DNA of 64,000 nucleotides, from NCBI RefSeq assembly GCF_002250835.2, contig NZ_NOJY02000008.1, forward strand, positions 1 through 64,000, read 5' to 3'. The notes under the pieces are model-generated. The model searched no databases and had not been told where the DNA came from. It worked only from the letters and a program-made list of their open reading frames with translations. The DNA is from Romboutsia weinsteinii (lineage in GTDB: Bacteria; Bacillota; Clostridia; Peptostreptococcales; Peptostreptococcaceae). This document shows, piece after piece, positions 7,467 to 16,012 of this stretch. Position numbers and translations under genes: made by a program. Numbering within the stretch: the first letter of the stretch is position 1; each line of letters starts with the position of its first letter.

Positions 7467-8141
7467 TTACTTAAAGAAATTAGAAAAATTAGACTTAGGA
7501 CTTATACTTGAGTTTCTTTGGTATTTTACAACAGATTTAGTTGTAGAATCAATACTAACAAAAAATGCATCGTTAGAATCATTTTTATTAATAAATATAT
7601 AGTCATAGTAGGAATTTAATTTATCATATGTATAATTGTTATTGTTCATATTGAATTTACTTATATCGATATCTAAAGTATCTATCAGTGAATCTATTAT
7701 AGATAACACTTCATCATCACCAATTGGAGATATTGGAGATGTTACTTCAGCCTTTGCACCATTTTTAACATACAATTCAGCTACTTGACCTGTTACAGAA
7801 TCTACTACACACACGTAACCACTAGAGCTTGTAGAATTATTCCAGCCTAAATGCCACTTATACTGTTTTTCATTTGAAGAATCTCTAGAAAGATTTATAT
7901 ATCTTGATATATCTGAATTATCTAAATCAATACCCAATCCTTCCTCAAAGGTTTTTTTAGCTATACTTATTGCTTTTTGCCTTGTTATAAGATTATTGTT
8001 TTTTTCTATCTCTGCTTCGTAGTTGAATACGCTACTTTGAGTGTATAACAAGTCTTCTTTGAATGAAAAATTTAATTTAATTATTTCTACCAATATAATA
8101 GAAATTGATACTATTACTAATGCTGATAACAATTTTTTCAT
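7467..8141 (-). CDS. Exported PepSY/YcdB-like protein
   Basis: A 224-residue protein with an N-terminal hydrophobic segment (residues 4-27, LLSALVIVSISIILVEII) but no signal-peptidase or lipobox motif, so probably membrane-anchored and facing outward. Residues 50-115 look like a YcdB/PepSY domain (ITRQKAISIAKKTFEEGLG...WHLGWNN...GYVCVVDSVTGQVAEL), and a weaker second unit follows. Such domains often modulate proteases or bind the envelope. Alone in its transcript. Function not assigned. Confidence 0.6.
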   Translation of the reverse strand: MKKLLSALVIVSISIILVEIIKLNFSFKEDLLYTQSSVFNYEAEIEKNNNLITRQKAISIAKKTFEEGLGIDLDNSDISRYINLSRDSSNEKQYKWHLGWNNSTSSSGYVCVVDSVTGQVAELYVKNGAKAEVTSPISPIGDDEVLSIIDSLIDTLDIDISKFNMNNNNYTYDKLNSYYDYIFINKNDSNDAFFVSIDSTTKSVVKYQRNSSISPKSNFSNFFK

Positions 8142-8549
8142 TAATGATCTCCTTTATAAAGTTAAAAATAACTTTTATCAAAACCGTACTTCAATATTTT
8201 GCTAATAATTTAATTAAGCCATTTTTGTATATTATATCAATGAACTATGTATTTTAATCTAAATTATTTGAATATATATGATACTTTATAATTTTATATA
8301 GCTTTAAATATTGCATTTATTAAGTATATATAAAGTTAGTTAAAAAATACATAATTGTAGTTTATATTACAAAAATATATGTTTTATCATGTAGATGTAA
8401 CGAAGTTGTAAAATATTTTGTTTTAGGAAAATAGAAGGCTGATATTATTATAAAACAAAAATAAAATATGGTTAATTGATAATTAATTATTGCAAAACGA
8501 TAAAATAATGCCTATAATTTATTATATACTTAGTATTTAGGGGGAATAT
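8142..8549. other. 408-nt AT-rich divergent intergenic region
   Basis: Contains the RBS of the leftward gene (GGAG near 8150) and a rightward promoter TTGCAA (8490-8495), 17-bp spacer, TATAAT (8513-8518) for the DUF2975 operon. No reading frame, RNA motif or clear repeat was seen in the remainder. Confidence 0.6.
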
Positions 8550-9023
8550 ATGAGATCAGATTTTATAAGAAATGCTTTGTCGACTTTTTTATTTTTAATA
8601 TCAATATTATTGGGAGGACTTACTATAATATTACTAATTCGAAAAATATTTGAATTAGCGTCAGATTATAGTTTTTTAAAGCTAGTAGAATTTACTTTTC
8701 TAGTTGTATATACATGTAACTTTTTTATAGTAACAGTAAAACTGATATTATTATTAGAAAGTTCAGGATCTACACCATTTATATTTGATAATGTTAAAAG
8801 GCTTAAAACTATGGGATATTGTTTACTTTTTAATAGTATATATGATTGTGTTATGGATTTTAGACTAAATCTAGATGCAAATATTAGAATCTTTGGTACT
8901 GAAAATGGAGGAATATCAGGTCCTATGATTGTTTGTTTATTAGCGGCCTTAATGTGTTTTGTAATGGCAGAGATATTTGACAAAGCTATAAAAATAAAAG
9001 AAGAACAGGACTTAACAATATAG
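8550..9023 (+). CDS. DUF2975 membrane protein
   Basis: A 157-residue integral membrane protein with four predicted helices (about 8-30, 42-65, 90-110, 125-145) and the pattern ILLGGLTIILLIRKIF...GTPF/STPFIFDNVKRLKTMGY typical of DUF2975. In many Firmicutes this family is paired with a small Xre regulator; here it is followed by DUF2809 and PspC genes instead. RBS GGGGG precedes the ATG. Function unknown. Confidence 0.75.
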   Translation: MRSDFIRNALSTFLFLISILLGGLTIILLIRKIFELASDYSFLKLVEFTFLVVYTCNFFIVTVKLILLLESSGSTPFIFDNVKRLKTMGYCLLFNSIYDCVMDFRLNLDANIRIFGTENGGISGPMIVCLLAALMCFVMAEIFDKAIKIKEEQDLTI

Positions 9024-9032
9024 GGAGGTACT

Positions 9033-9431
9033 ATGGCTATTATTATGAAAAAGAGAGCAGTATATTTTATAATTACATTAGTAGTAATGGTTATGGGGTT
9101 ATTATCAAGAAAGTTTATGTTTATATTTCCAAAGGATATTGCACCATATGTAGGTGATATGATTTGGGCTATGATGGTTTATTTTGGTTTTAGATTTTTA
9201 TTACCAAATTTTAGTTTATTGAAAAGTTTTAGTATGGCAATTATATTTTCATTTGCTATTGAAATAAGTCAGCTATATCAAGCAGATTGGATAAATGCTA
9301 TTAGAAGAACTACTTTAGGGGGATTAGTACTTGGATATGGATTTTTGTGGGAAGACATATTAAGTTATTCTATAGGAATAGTATTTGGAGTAGTGATAGA
9401 TAAATATTTGAGATTAAAAAATATACAATAG
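9033..9431 (+). CDS. DUF2809 membrane protein
   Basis: A 132-residue membrane protein with four to five helices and the DUF2809 pattern GDMIWAMMVYFGFRFLLP...FAIEISQLYQADWINAIRRTTLGGLVLGYGF. The acidic/tryptophan loop (EISQLYQADW) is the family hallmark. It begins 9 nt after the DUF2975 stop and is probably translated from the GGGAGG just upstream, at short spacing. Function unknown. Confidence 0.8.
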   Translation: MAIIMKKRAVYFIITLVVMVMGLLSRKFMFIFPKDIAPYVGDMIWAMMVYFGFRFLLPNFSLLKSFSMAIIFSFAIEISQLYQADWINAIRRTTLGGLVLGYGFLWEDILSYSIGIVFGVVIDKYLRLKNIQ

Positions 9432-9453
9432 TTGAAAAAATAGGGGGATACTT

Positions 9454-9663
9454 ATGCAAAATAAGATGTATTTATCTGAGAAAGATAACAAGCTTACAGG
9501 GGTATGTGGAGGAATTGCTGAATTTTTTGGATTTAATTCAACAGTACTTAGAGTGATTTTTGTATTATTTATTTTAATGGATTTTGCAAGCGTACCGATT
9601 TATATAGCTTTAATATTTCTTATGCCTAATAGGAAAGACGAGAAAATAAAAAATATTCAATAG
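9454..9663 (+). CDS. PspC-domain protein
   Basis: A 69-residue protein that is almost entirely a PspC domain: YLSEKDNKLTGVCGGIAEFFGFNSTVLRVIFVLF then a second helix. PspC proteins are small inner-membrane proteins linked to envelope stress. Third gene of the 8550-9663 operon, 22 nt after DUF2809 with RBS GGGGG. The company suggests an envelope-related operon. Confidence 0.88.
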   Translation: MQNKMYLSEKDNKLTGVCGGIAEFFGFNSTVLRVIFVLFILMDFASVPIYIALIFLMPNRKDEKIKNIQ

Positions 9664-9773
9664 TACTCTACATTAGATACTTTGTGAGTTGATAGGTTAA
9701 GTATAGAATATATTGGAATATAGAGGTATACGCTATATATAAATAGAGAAGTTTTTTTATTGGGGTGAAAATA

Positions 9774-10619
9774 ATGATTAGAGAATATAAAGTTGAGGAT
9801 AAAGAAAACATTATCAAAATATTACAAGAAGGTTTAGTTTTAGATATGTCATATATTAATGAAGATTTTTCATCAGAGAATAATACTATTTTAGTATATG
9901 AAGATGAAGGAATCAAAGGTTTTGCACTCATTGAACCACGTAATAAGGTTACTAAGTTTTACAATATTAATATTTATGTAAAGCCTAACTGTAGAAAGAA
10001 TGGTCTTGGAACTAAACTATATAATGAGGCTGTAAGTTATTTAGATGAAGTAAAGCCAAACACTTTATCTACTAAATATGTAGATAAGGAAAATGTGTCA
10101 GAGTTTTATAAAAAAATAGGATACAAAAAATGGTTTTCATTTTATGAAATGACTTATAATGGTGATCCAAAAGAAGAAAGTAAACTTAAATTTGTAAATT
10201 ATGAAGATAAATATTATGAAAAGTATGTACAGTTATGTGCAGATGGTTTCTATGATTTGAGAGCAGAAAATGATATACAGCCATATATATGTAGTAATCC
10301 TAATGAAGAAGATAGGAAAAATACTATTAAAGAAAAAGATGATATATATTTATGTATAGATGATAATGATGAGATAGTTTCTACTGTTAAAATTAAGGGT
10401 GGATACGTAGATGATTTAATAGTTAGTAAAAGTTATGAAGGTAAGGGTATAGGGCAAGAAACTACGAAGTTTGCTATAAATAAGTGTATTAAATCTGGAG
10501 TAGATAAAATAACTTTAGATGTAGTAGTTTGGAATGTCTCTGCAACTCATATCTATAAAAAATTTGATTTTGATATAGTTCAAAAAATAAATGTATGTAG
10601 GCAGTTTACTGAGAAATAG
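9774..10619 (+). CDS. Tandem GNAT acetyltransferase
   Basis: A 281-residue protein with two GNAT domains. The first (residues 1-130) has VKPNCRKNGLGTKLYNEA; the second (about 145-281) has VSKSYEGKGIGQETTKFAI and ends with THIYKKFDF. Both keep an acetyl-CoA loop of the form (R/E)xxGxG. The ATG at 9774 follows GGGGTGA by 6 nt; the GTG at 9765 overlaps that RBS. Substrate unknown. Confidence 0.85.
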   Translation: MIREYKVEDKENIIKILQEGLVLDMSYINEDFSSENNTILVYEDEGIKGFALIEPRNKVTKFYNINIYVKPNCRKNGLGTKLYNEAVSYLDEVKPNTLSTKYVDKENVSEFYKKIGYKKWFSFYEMTYNGDPKEESKLKFVNYEDKYYEKYVQLCADGFYDLRAENDIQPYICSNPNEEDRKNTIKEKDDIYLCIDDNDEIVSTVKIKGGYVDDLIVSKSYEGKGIGQETTKFAINKCIKSGVDKITLDVVVWNVSATHIYKKFDFDIVQKINVCRQFTEK

Positions 10620-10680
10620 TCTTTATAGATAATATCTAGTGTAATTTACATGTAAGTAGACTAAATGTGGGAGAGACAAT

Positions 10681-11808
10681 ATGAAAGGTTTAGAACTTAG
10701 TGAAAGGTTTTACTTTGAGGTAGTAAAATCATTAATCGATAATGAATTTCCAATGCTAAAAGATAAATACTCTGCGGGACTTATAGGATATGGATCTGAT
10801 GTACTTGAAAATGATGATGAATTATCAAGAGATCATGAATGGGGACCAAGATGTTATATATGGTTAAGTAATGATGATTATGAAAAATATGCATTAGATA
10901 TAGATAAAACCCTACTAGATAAACTACCATTATCATATAAGGGGTATAAGACAAGATATGTTTACGATGAAGATTATAAAGCATTAGTAGGAGCAAATAC
11001 AAAGAGAAACTCTATTCATCATATTGCAATAACAACAACAGAAAGATATATGAAGATTCAATTTGGTATAAGTAAAAAGAATGGAGAGTATCCTCTAACA
11101 GATATAGAATGGCTATGCATTCCGGAACAAAAGCTATTAGAGCTTACCAGAGGAAAGATTTTTTATGATCCAATAGGAGAAATTACATACATAAGAAATG
11201 AGTTTAAATACTATGATGATGAAGTGTGGAAGTTCAAACTTTTGTTTTGTTGGAAGGAAATATCAAATTTAGAATTAATTCCGTTATGTTTTGCTAGAGG
11301 AGATGAAATTGGAGGAAAGGTTTGTTTAAATAAAGTCATTGAAAATATAATAAGAATAGCATATTTATATAATAAAACTTATTATCCAGGATATATAAAA
11401 TGGTTTGGATATGAATTTTCAAAGCTGCCCAAGGTAGCCGAAGATATAGAAAATCAAATAAAAGAGTGCCAATGCTCATCAGATATAAATTTAATTATGA
11501 ACAATCTAAAGAATATAGTAAAACACTTACTAAAAGAACATAACAAAATGTGTATCACAAAACATATAAGTATTGAAAATAATAAAACTACTAGAGGATT
11601 ATGTGATATATCTGTTAAACATATTCCTGATATTATAGAAGAAAGCTTAACAGAGAAATTAAAGGATTTAGGATTAAGAGGTTCATGTGATCAATGGATT
11701 AGTAACTCAGATTTACTAATATGGTCTGAGAAATTTACAGACTTAAAGCATATTTATGAAGAAGGTAAAATGCTAGAAAGAAATAGAGTCGGAGATATGA
11801 TTATATAA
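10681..11808 (+). CDS. DUF4037 nucleotidyltransferase-like protein
   Basis: A 375-residue protein with a nucleotidyltransferase-like N-terminus: GYGSDVLENDDELSRDHEWGPR (residues 37-58) carries the G-S and D-x-E/D residues of the Pol-beta-type fold and is the DUF4037 signature. The C-terminal two-thirds is helical. Such proteins are often annotated as putative aminoglycoside-modifying-like enzymes, but no activity is proven. Monocistronic, followed by a strong terminator. Confidence 0.8.
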   Translation: MKGLELSERFYFEVVKSLIDNEFPMLKDKYSAGLIGYGSDVLENDDELSRDHEWGPRCYIWLSNDDYEKYALDIDKTLLDKLPLSYKGYKTRYVYDEDYKALVGANTKRNSIHHIAITTTERYMKIQFGISKKNGEYPLTDIEWLCIPEQKLLELTRGKIFYDPIGEITYIRNEFKYYDDEVWKFKLLFCWKEISNLELIPLCFARGDEIGGKVCLNKVIENIIRIAYLYNKTYYPGYIKWFGYEFSKLPKVAEDIENQIKECQCSSDINLIMNNLKNIVKHLLKEHNKMCITKHISIENNKTTRGLCDISVKHIPDIIEESLTEKLKDLGLRGSCDQWISNSDLLIWSEKFTDLKHIYEEGKMLERNRVGDMII

Positions 11809-11821
11809 TTAAAAATATACT

Positions 11822-11858
11822 AACCTCTCATATTTATGCATAAAATGAGAGGTTTTTT
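11822..11858 (+). terminator. Rho-independent terminator
   Basis: AACCTCTCAT (11822-11831) pairs with ATGAGAGGTT (11845-11854), followed by T6. Confidence 0.9.
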
Positions 11859-11933
11859 AATCTACAATTTACTATACTATATATAAAGGTATATAAAAGT
11901 ATTGAAAATTTATCTAAGGATGGTTAAAGATAC

Positions 11934-12824
11934 ATGGCAAACTACAAAGAAATAACTTGTACCGCAGCGTGTAATAAATTAAAAAGAAAAATGCCCTATA
12001 CTTGGGACTTAAATATATATAGAGGATGCGAGCATGGTTGTAAATATTGTTATGCAATGTATTCTCATGACTACCTAGGTTCAAATCAGTATTTTAGTGA
12101 TATATATGTTAAAACAAATGTTGTCGATAAATTAGAAGAGCAATTAAAAAGTTCATCATGGAAAAGGGAAATAGTTAATATAGGAGGGGTAACGGATAGC
12201 TATCAACAGATAGAAGAAAAGTATAAATTGATGCCAGATATACTTAAATTAATGATAAAATACAAAACACCTTGTATTATTTCCACAAAGTCAGATTTGA
12301 TTTTGAGAGATTATGACTTAATAGAAGAACTTGCTAATATTACATATGTAAATGTTGCAGCAACAATCACAAGTATGGATGAAAATATAAGAACTAAGAT
12401 AGAGCCTAATGGAGTAGAATCTATAAGACGTTTTAATATGTTAAAAGAATTCTCTAAAACAAATGCATCAATAGGCGTACACTTTATGCCTATAATACCT
12501 TACTTGACAGATGATTATAAAAATGTAGATACTTTATATTATAATGCAAAAGATAGTGACGTAGATTATGTTCTGCCTGGAACTCTATATTTAAGAGGTA
12601 AAACAAGAGGCGAATTTTTTTATTTTATAAAAGAAGAATATCCAAATTTGTATGAACCTTTAAATTTATTATACAAAACGGGAGGAGCAGATAAAGAGTA
12701 TAAAAATAAGTTATATAAAATGGTAAATGAAATCAAAGTTAAGTATGGTATTTCAAGTAGTTACTCAAAGCCAATGAAAGAAAAACTTAGTAAACAAGAA
12801 GGCTCTCAGTTATCATTTTTTTAG
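11934..12824 (+). CDS. Radical SAM protein, SplB/COG1533 type
   Basis: A 296-residue radical SAM enzyme. The cluster motif is CEHGCKYC with Cys32, Cys36 and Cys39 (C-x3-C-x2-C), preceded by WDLNIYRG as in the spore-photoproduct-lyase-like family. GGVTDSYQQIEEKY (about 86-99) is also typical. It is shorter than true spore photoproduct lyase and lacks an evident substrate-cysteine tail, so it is better called an SPL-family protein of unknown substrate. Confidence 0.8.
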   Translation: MANYKEITCTAACNKLKRKMPYTWDLNIYRGCEHGCKYCYAMYSHDYLGSNQYFSDIYVKTNVVDKLEEQLKSSSWKREIVNIGGVTDSYQQIEEKYKLMPDILKLMIKYKTPCIISTKSDLILRDYDLIEELANITYVNVAATITSMDENIRTKIEPNGVESIRRFNMLKEFSKTNASIGVHFMPIIPYLTDDYKNVDTLYYNAKDSDVDYVLPGTLYLRGKTRGEFFYFIKEEYPNLYEPLNLLYKTGGADKEYKNKLYKMVNEIKVKYGISSSYSKPMKEKLSKQEGSQLSFF

Positions 12825-12850
12825 TTGATTAAAAAATATAAGTAAAAGAG

Positions 12851-12885
12851 AATCATAGATTTATAGCATAGCTTATGGATCTTTT
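12851..12885 (+). terminator. Probable weak terminator
   Basis: AGAATCATA pairs imperfectly with TATGGATCT and runs into TTTTTT, 25-60 nt after the radical SAM stop codon. The stem has mismatches. Confidence 0.5.
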
Positions 12886-13016
12886 TTATTTTTAAATATA
12901 TATTCAATTTACTTAGCTTGCACTATCTAAAATACTTAAATTAATATTAATTTAAGTATTCAGAGTATGTTTATTTAAGTAGTTTTAATACCATGAGATG
13001 TAAAGAGGGAGGAACT

Positions 13017-13958
13017 ATGCTTAATTTAACTTTAAATAATAATCCTAGATGTAATTGTAAATTAGAAAGTAAAGTAAAGCAACAGGTCTGGGAATTTGAA
13101 AATATTCCATACATAAAAATTGAAGGAAATAATATTAAAAAAGATTACACAAGTATTAAAGTAACTCAAGATAATAAAGAACTATTTAGTGATTTTATAC
13201 AAATAAATAATAATTCATTTATGATTAAATTTGAGTTAAAGGATGCCTTGAATAAGACTAATAATATTAAGGTATTTATGGATAATTATGAAGAGGTATT
13301 TAATATTAGTTTAAATAAAATATTTGGTACTGTAAAATATCTAGATAACAGTTCTGTAAAGTATCCAATAATTAACTGCACAAATTCTGATATAGTAGCA
13401 GTAGGAGATGAAAATGGAAACTTTGAACTTTTACTAAATGATAAGGAAAATAGCATTGGTATTTTTGACAATAGGTATTCTGTAGATATGCTAGAAGTGT
13501 GGATTTATAACGTAGATCTAAAACAAGATATAAGGCTAGATGTTAAGATAGATAAATGCGAAGTATATGGAATTAGAATGTGGGAGCAAGAACATAGTGA
13601 TTGTATACATTTTATACCTATGTCTATAACTAGAATAAATGACGTATATAGTAGATTAGAAGACTCTAAAGAAGAAGTAGATATTTTATCAAATAAAGAT
13701 TCTTGGCCTTATCTAAAGAAAGAGGATATAGATGTTTATTACAATAACAACAGTGTTGAAATTGTATCATTCTCTAAATTAGATGATTTCTTAGGAAAAA
13801 TAAATGGGAAAAATATTTTTAGAAATGGATATGTTATTTCAATACCTAAATTAGACAAAACAGAAGGCGATTTGATAAAAATAATATTTAGGGATAAATA
13901 CCTAATAAATAATACTATATCTATAGGAGTAGGCGAAGGGTATTACTTAGTGAAATAA
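13017..13958 (+). CDS. Hypothetical protein with beta-rich repeats
   Basis: A 313-residue protein not recognised. There is no signal peptide or membrane helix. It looks beta-rich, with a central piece (GTVKYLDNSSVKYPIINC...GDENGNFELLL, about residues 102-145) resembling a carboxypeptidase-regulatory-like beta-sandwich; cysteines are scattered (for example RCNCK at 10-14). The ATG at 13017 follows GAGGGAGGA; an upstream ATG at 12993 lacks an RBS. It precedes a putative metalloprotease by about 120 nt. Confidence 0.55.
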   Translation: MLNLTLNNNPRCNCKLESKVKQQVWEFENIPYIKIEGNNIKKDYTSIKVTQDNKELFSDFIQINNNSFMIKFELKDALNKTNNIKVFMDNYEEVFNISLNKIFGTVKYLDNSSVKYPIINCTNSDIVAVGDENGNFELLLNDKENSIGIFDNRYSVDMLEVWIYNVDLKQDIRLDVKIDKCEVYGIRMWEQEHSDCIHFIPMSITRINDVYSRLEDSKEEVDILSNKDSWPYLKKEDIDVYYNNNSVEIVSFSKLDDFLGKINGKNIFRNGYVISIPKLDKTEGDLIKIIFRDKYLINNTISIGVGEGYYLVK

Positions 13959-14077
13959 GATCTATAAATTATAAAGTAAAATATATATTTAGTAAATATT
14001 ATTTCTTTATGGTTTGCTATTATATCAAGTTAAAGGATTATTTGTTGAAATTTTAATTAAATATAGGGGGACTCTAG

Positions 14078-14788
14078 ATGCATAGTTGGAGTATAAAAGA
14101 AAGTAAGAATTACATATTTCATTATCATAAAGACTCTGTAGCGGAAAATATGATAGATGAAATAATAAATAACCAAGAATATTGTTTTAATCATATATCA
14201 AAAGTATTAAATATAAATTTTGGTACTAAAATCAAGTATTACCTATGTAATTCATCAGAAGAAGTAGGTGCTATTTATGGAGATAATGAACCATGTAATG
14301 CTTTTGCAAGAAAACCAAATGAAATATTTGCACTTGTAAATGAAGAAGTACAATGCATCGGCTATCATGAAGATTCACATATACTATCTTACTCTATATC
14401 AACTCCAAAACAAGTATTTATCAGAGAAGGGCTAGCTATGTACTTTGATAAACACCATTGGGGTATTAGTAACTCTAATTGGGTATCTTATTTTACTGCT
14501 AGTAAAAAATATATAAGCATATCAGCTCTAATCTCAAATGAAGAGTTTTATAAATATCCATGGAATATAACATATCCAATAGCAGGAGCATTTACAGACT
14601 ATCTCATAACAATATATGGAATAGAAAAATACATAGAGTTTTATAAAGTTCTAGATAGTGATTTTGAAGGATGTTTTTATAAAGTTTTTGGTATAGGTTT
14701 TAAGCAATTTGAAGACAACTTTATACATTATATAAGTAGCTTAAAAACAAGCAAAGAACTATTTAAGTTATTAGAAAGCTTAATGTAA
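14078..14788 (+). CDS. Putative zinc metalloprotease (MA-like)
   Basis: A 236-residue cytoplasmic protein with HEDSH at residues 97-101 and REGLA at 116-120 about 15 residues later, matching the HExxH...E zinc arrangement of gluzincins of the peptidase MA-like group. The N-terminus (SKNYIFHYHKDSVAENMI) also fits that family. No signal peptide. Substrate unknown. RBS AGGGGG, ATG 14078. The next gene follows within 45 nt. Confidence 0.7.
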   Translation: MHSWSIKESKNYIFHYHKDSVAENMIDEIINNQEYCFNHISKVLNINFGTKIKYYLCNSSEEVGAIYGDNEPCNAFARKPNEIFALVNEEVQCIGYHEDSHILSYSISTPKQVFIREGLAMYFDKHHWGISNSNWVSYFTASKKYISISALISNEEFYKYPWNITYPIAGAFTDYLITIYGIEKYIEFYKVLDSDFEGCFYKVFGIGFKQFEDNFIHYISSLKTSKELFKLLESLM

Positions 14789-14830
14789 GTAGTAAAAATA
14801 CTCTACTATATCTAGGGGGTGATATATTTG

Positions 14831-15220
14831 ATGTTTAATAAGTTAATACCTGAATTAACAGTATTTAATATAGAAGAAACAAGAGGTTTTTATTTGAATA
14901 TTTTAGGTTTTAAACTGGAGTATGAAAGGATAGAAGATAATTTTATTTTTGTATCTTTTGAAAACAGCCAATTTATGTTTGAACAATTGCATGATGATGG
15001 TTGGAATATAGGCGATCTGAAATATCCTTTAGGAAGAGGAATTAATTTTTCTATTGAAGTTAAGGATATCGATCGTTTATATGATAAACTGACTAGTAAT
15101 AATGTTACTCTTTTTAGAGAGCTGATGGTTAGTAATTATAAAGTTGGGGATAAAATAATTGAACAAAAAGAATTTTTACTACAAGACCCAAATGGTTATT
15201 TATTAAGATTCACAAATTAA
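14831..15220 (+). CDS. VOC-family (glyoxalase/bleomycin-resistance-like) protein
   Basis: A 129-residue protein with the paired beta-alpha-beta-beta-beta units of the vicinal-oxygen-chelate fold: PELTVFNIEETRGFYLNILGFKLEYER at the start and FLLQDPNGYLLRF at the end. It has the short form of bleomycin-binding proteins, which sequester drug rather than catalyse; a metal-enzyme role is less likely because the first usual His is absent. The ATG at 14831 follows GGGGGTG by 9 nt. Followed by repeat copy C. Confidence 0.8.
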   Translation: MFNKLIPELTVFNIEETRGFYLNILGFKLEYERIEDNFIFVSFENSQFMFEQLHDDGWNIGDLKYPLGRGINFSIEVKDIDRLYDKLTSNNVTLFRELMVSNYKVGDKIIEQKEFLLQDPNGYLLRFTN

Positions 15221-15227
15221 GCTATCC

Positions 15228-15281
15228 TATAAATTCCAATTTAGAAAATAGATTAAACAAACAATATTAATACTTTGAGAA
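15228..15281 (+). repeat. Post-gene repeat, copy C
   Basis: Third gap-free copy of the 54-nt element (core TATAAATTCCAATTT), starting 8 nt after the VOC stop codon. Its right end is the beginning of the long terminator hairpin 15269-15336. Confidence 0.7.
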
Positions 15282-15336
15282 CTAAAAAGGTAGGAGCATA
15301 TCAATATGCCCCTACCTTTTTAGTTCTCAAAGTATT
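15269..15336. terminator. Very long terminator-like hairpin
   Basis: Two 33-nt arms (15269-15301 and 15304-15336) are complementary at 32 of 33 positions around a 2-nt loop. The arms contain GGTAGGAGCATAT and T-runs on both strands (CCTTTTTAG), so it could terminate in either direction. Confidence 0.85.
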
Positions 15337-15478
15337 CAACTAATAGATCATTTAAAAAAGTGCTTAGTTAGTATATATTAAAAATTATAATAAAAATTTT
15401 AGATAAATTTGTCAGGTTTTTTGATTTAAATGTGAATTAGTTAATGTAGAAGCTTTTACATTAGAGGAGGAGAATAAA

Positions 15479-16000
15479 TTGCAAGATAGATTGATGATTA
15501 AATATATAAGAAAGAAAAATCCAAAAGGGATGGAAATTCTAATTGATAATTACAGTGGTATTATAACATCAGTAGTAAGAAGTCACTTAGGATCGCTTAA
15601 AAATTACGAAGAAGAATGTGTAAGTGATGTTCTTTTATCCATATGGGAGAGTATAGAAGGATACGACAAGAAAAAAAATTCATTTAAAAATTGGATATGT
15701 GCTATTGCTAAGTACAAATCAATCAACTATAGAAGAAGATATCTAGCTAAAAGTGAAACAGTAGATATAACTGAGGATATATATTATATGGATGAAGAAC
15801 TCATAAAGTCTGAAGTAGAGGAAGACATAGAAGAGATACTAGATTGTTTAAATGAAAAAGATAAAGAACTTTTTATTAAGTATTATATTGAGGGATATGA
15901 ATTAAGTGAAATAGCTATAAAAAATAAGACAAGCGTATCAAATTTACATAGTAGACTATCACGAGGTAGGAAAAAAATAAGAGAAAATATTGGAAGATAG
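15479..16000 (+). CDS. ECF-type RNA polymerase sigma factor
   Basis: A 173-residue sigma factor with region 2 (ILIDNYSGIITSVVRS...ECVSDVLLSIWESIEGYD...FKNWICAIAKYKSINYRRR) and region 4 (LNEKDKELFIKYYIEGYELSEIAIKNKTSVSNLHSRLSRGRKKIRE). Regions 1 and 3 are absent. It directs RNA polymerase to a small stress regulon and is probably held inactive by the next protein. The start is TTG 15479 with GAGGAGGAG 8 nt upstream; ATG 15494 is possible. Confidence 0.88.
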   Translation: MQDRLMIKYIRKKNPKGMEILIDNYSGIITSVVRSHLGSLKNYEEECVSDVLLSIWESIEGYDKKKNSFKNWICAIAKYKSINYRRRYLAKSETVDITEDIYYMDEELIKSEVEEDIEEILDCLNEKDKELFIKYYIEGYELSEIAIKNKTSVSNLHSRLSRGRKKIRENIGR

Positions 16001-16012
16001 GAGAGTTGAGAT

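Noticed and set aside
8142..8549. Possible small RNA or hidden gene in the 408-nt gap
   Set aside because: No open frame with RBS, no terminator inside the gap and no known RNA motif could be found by eye.
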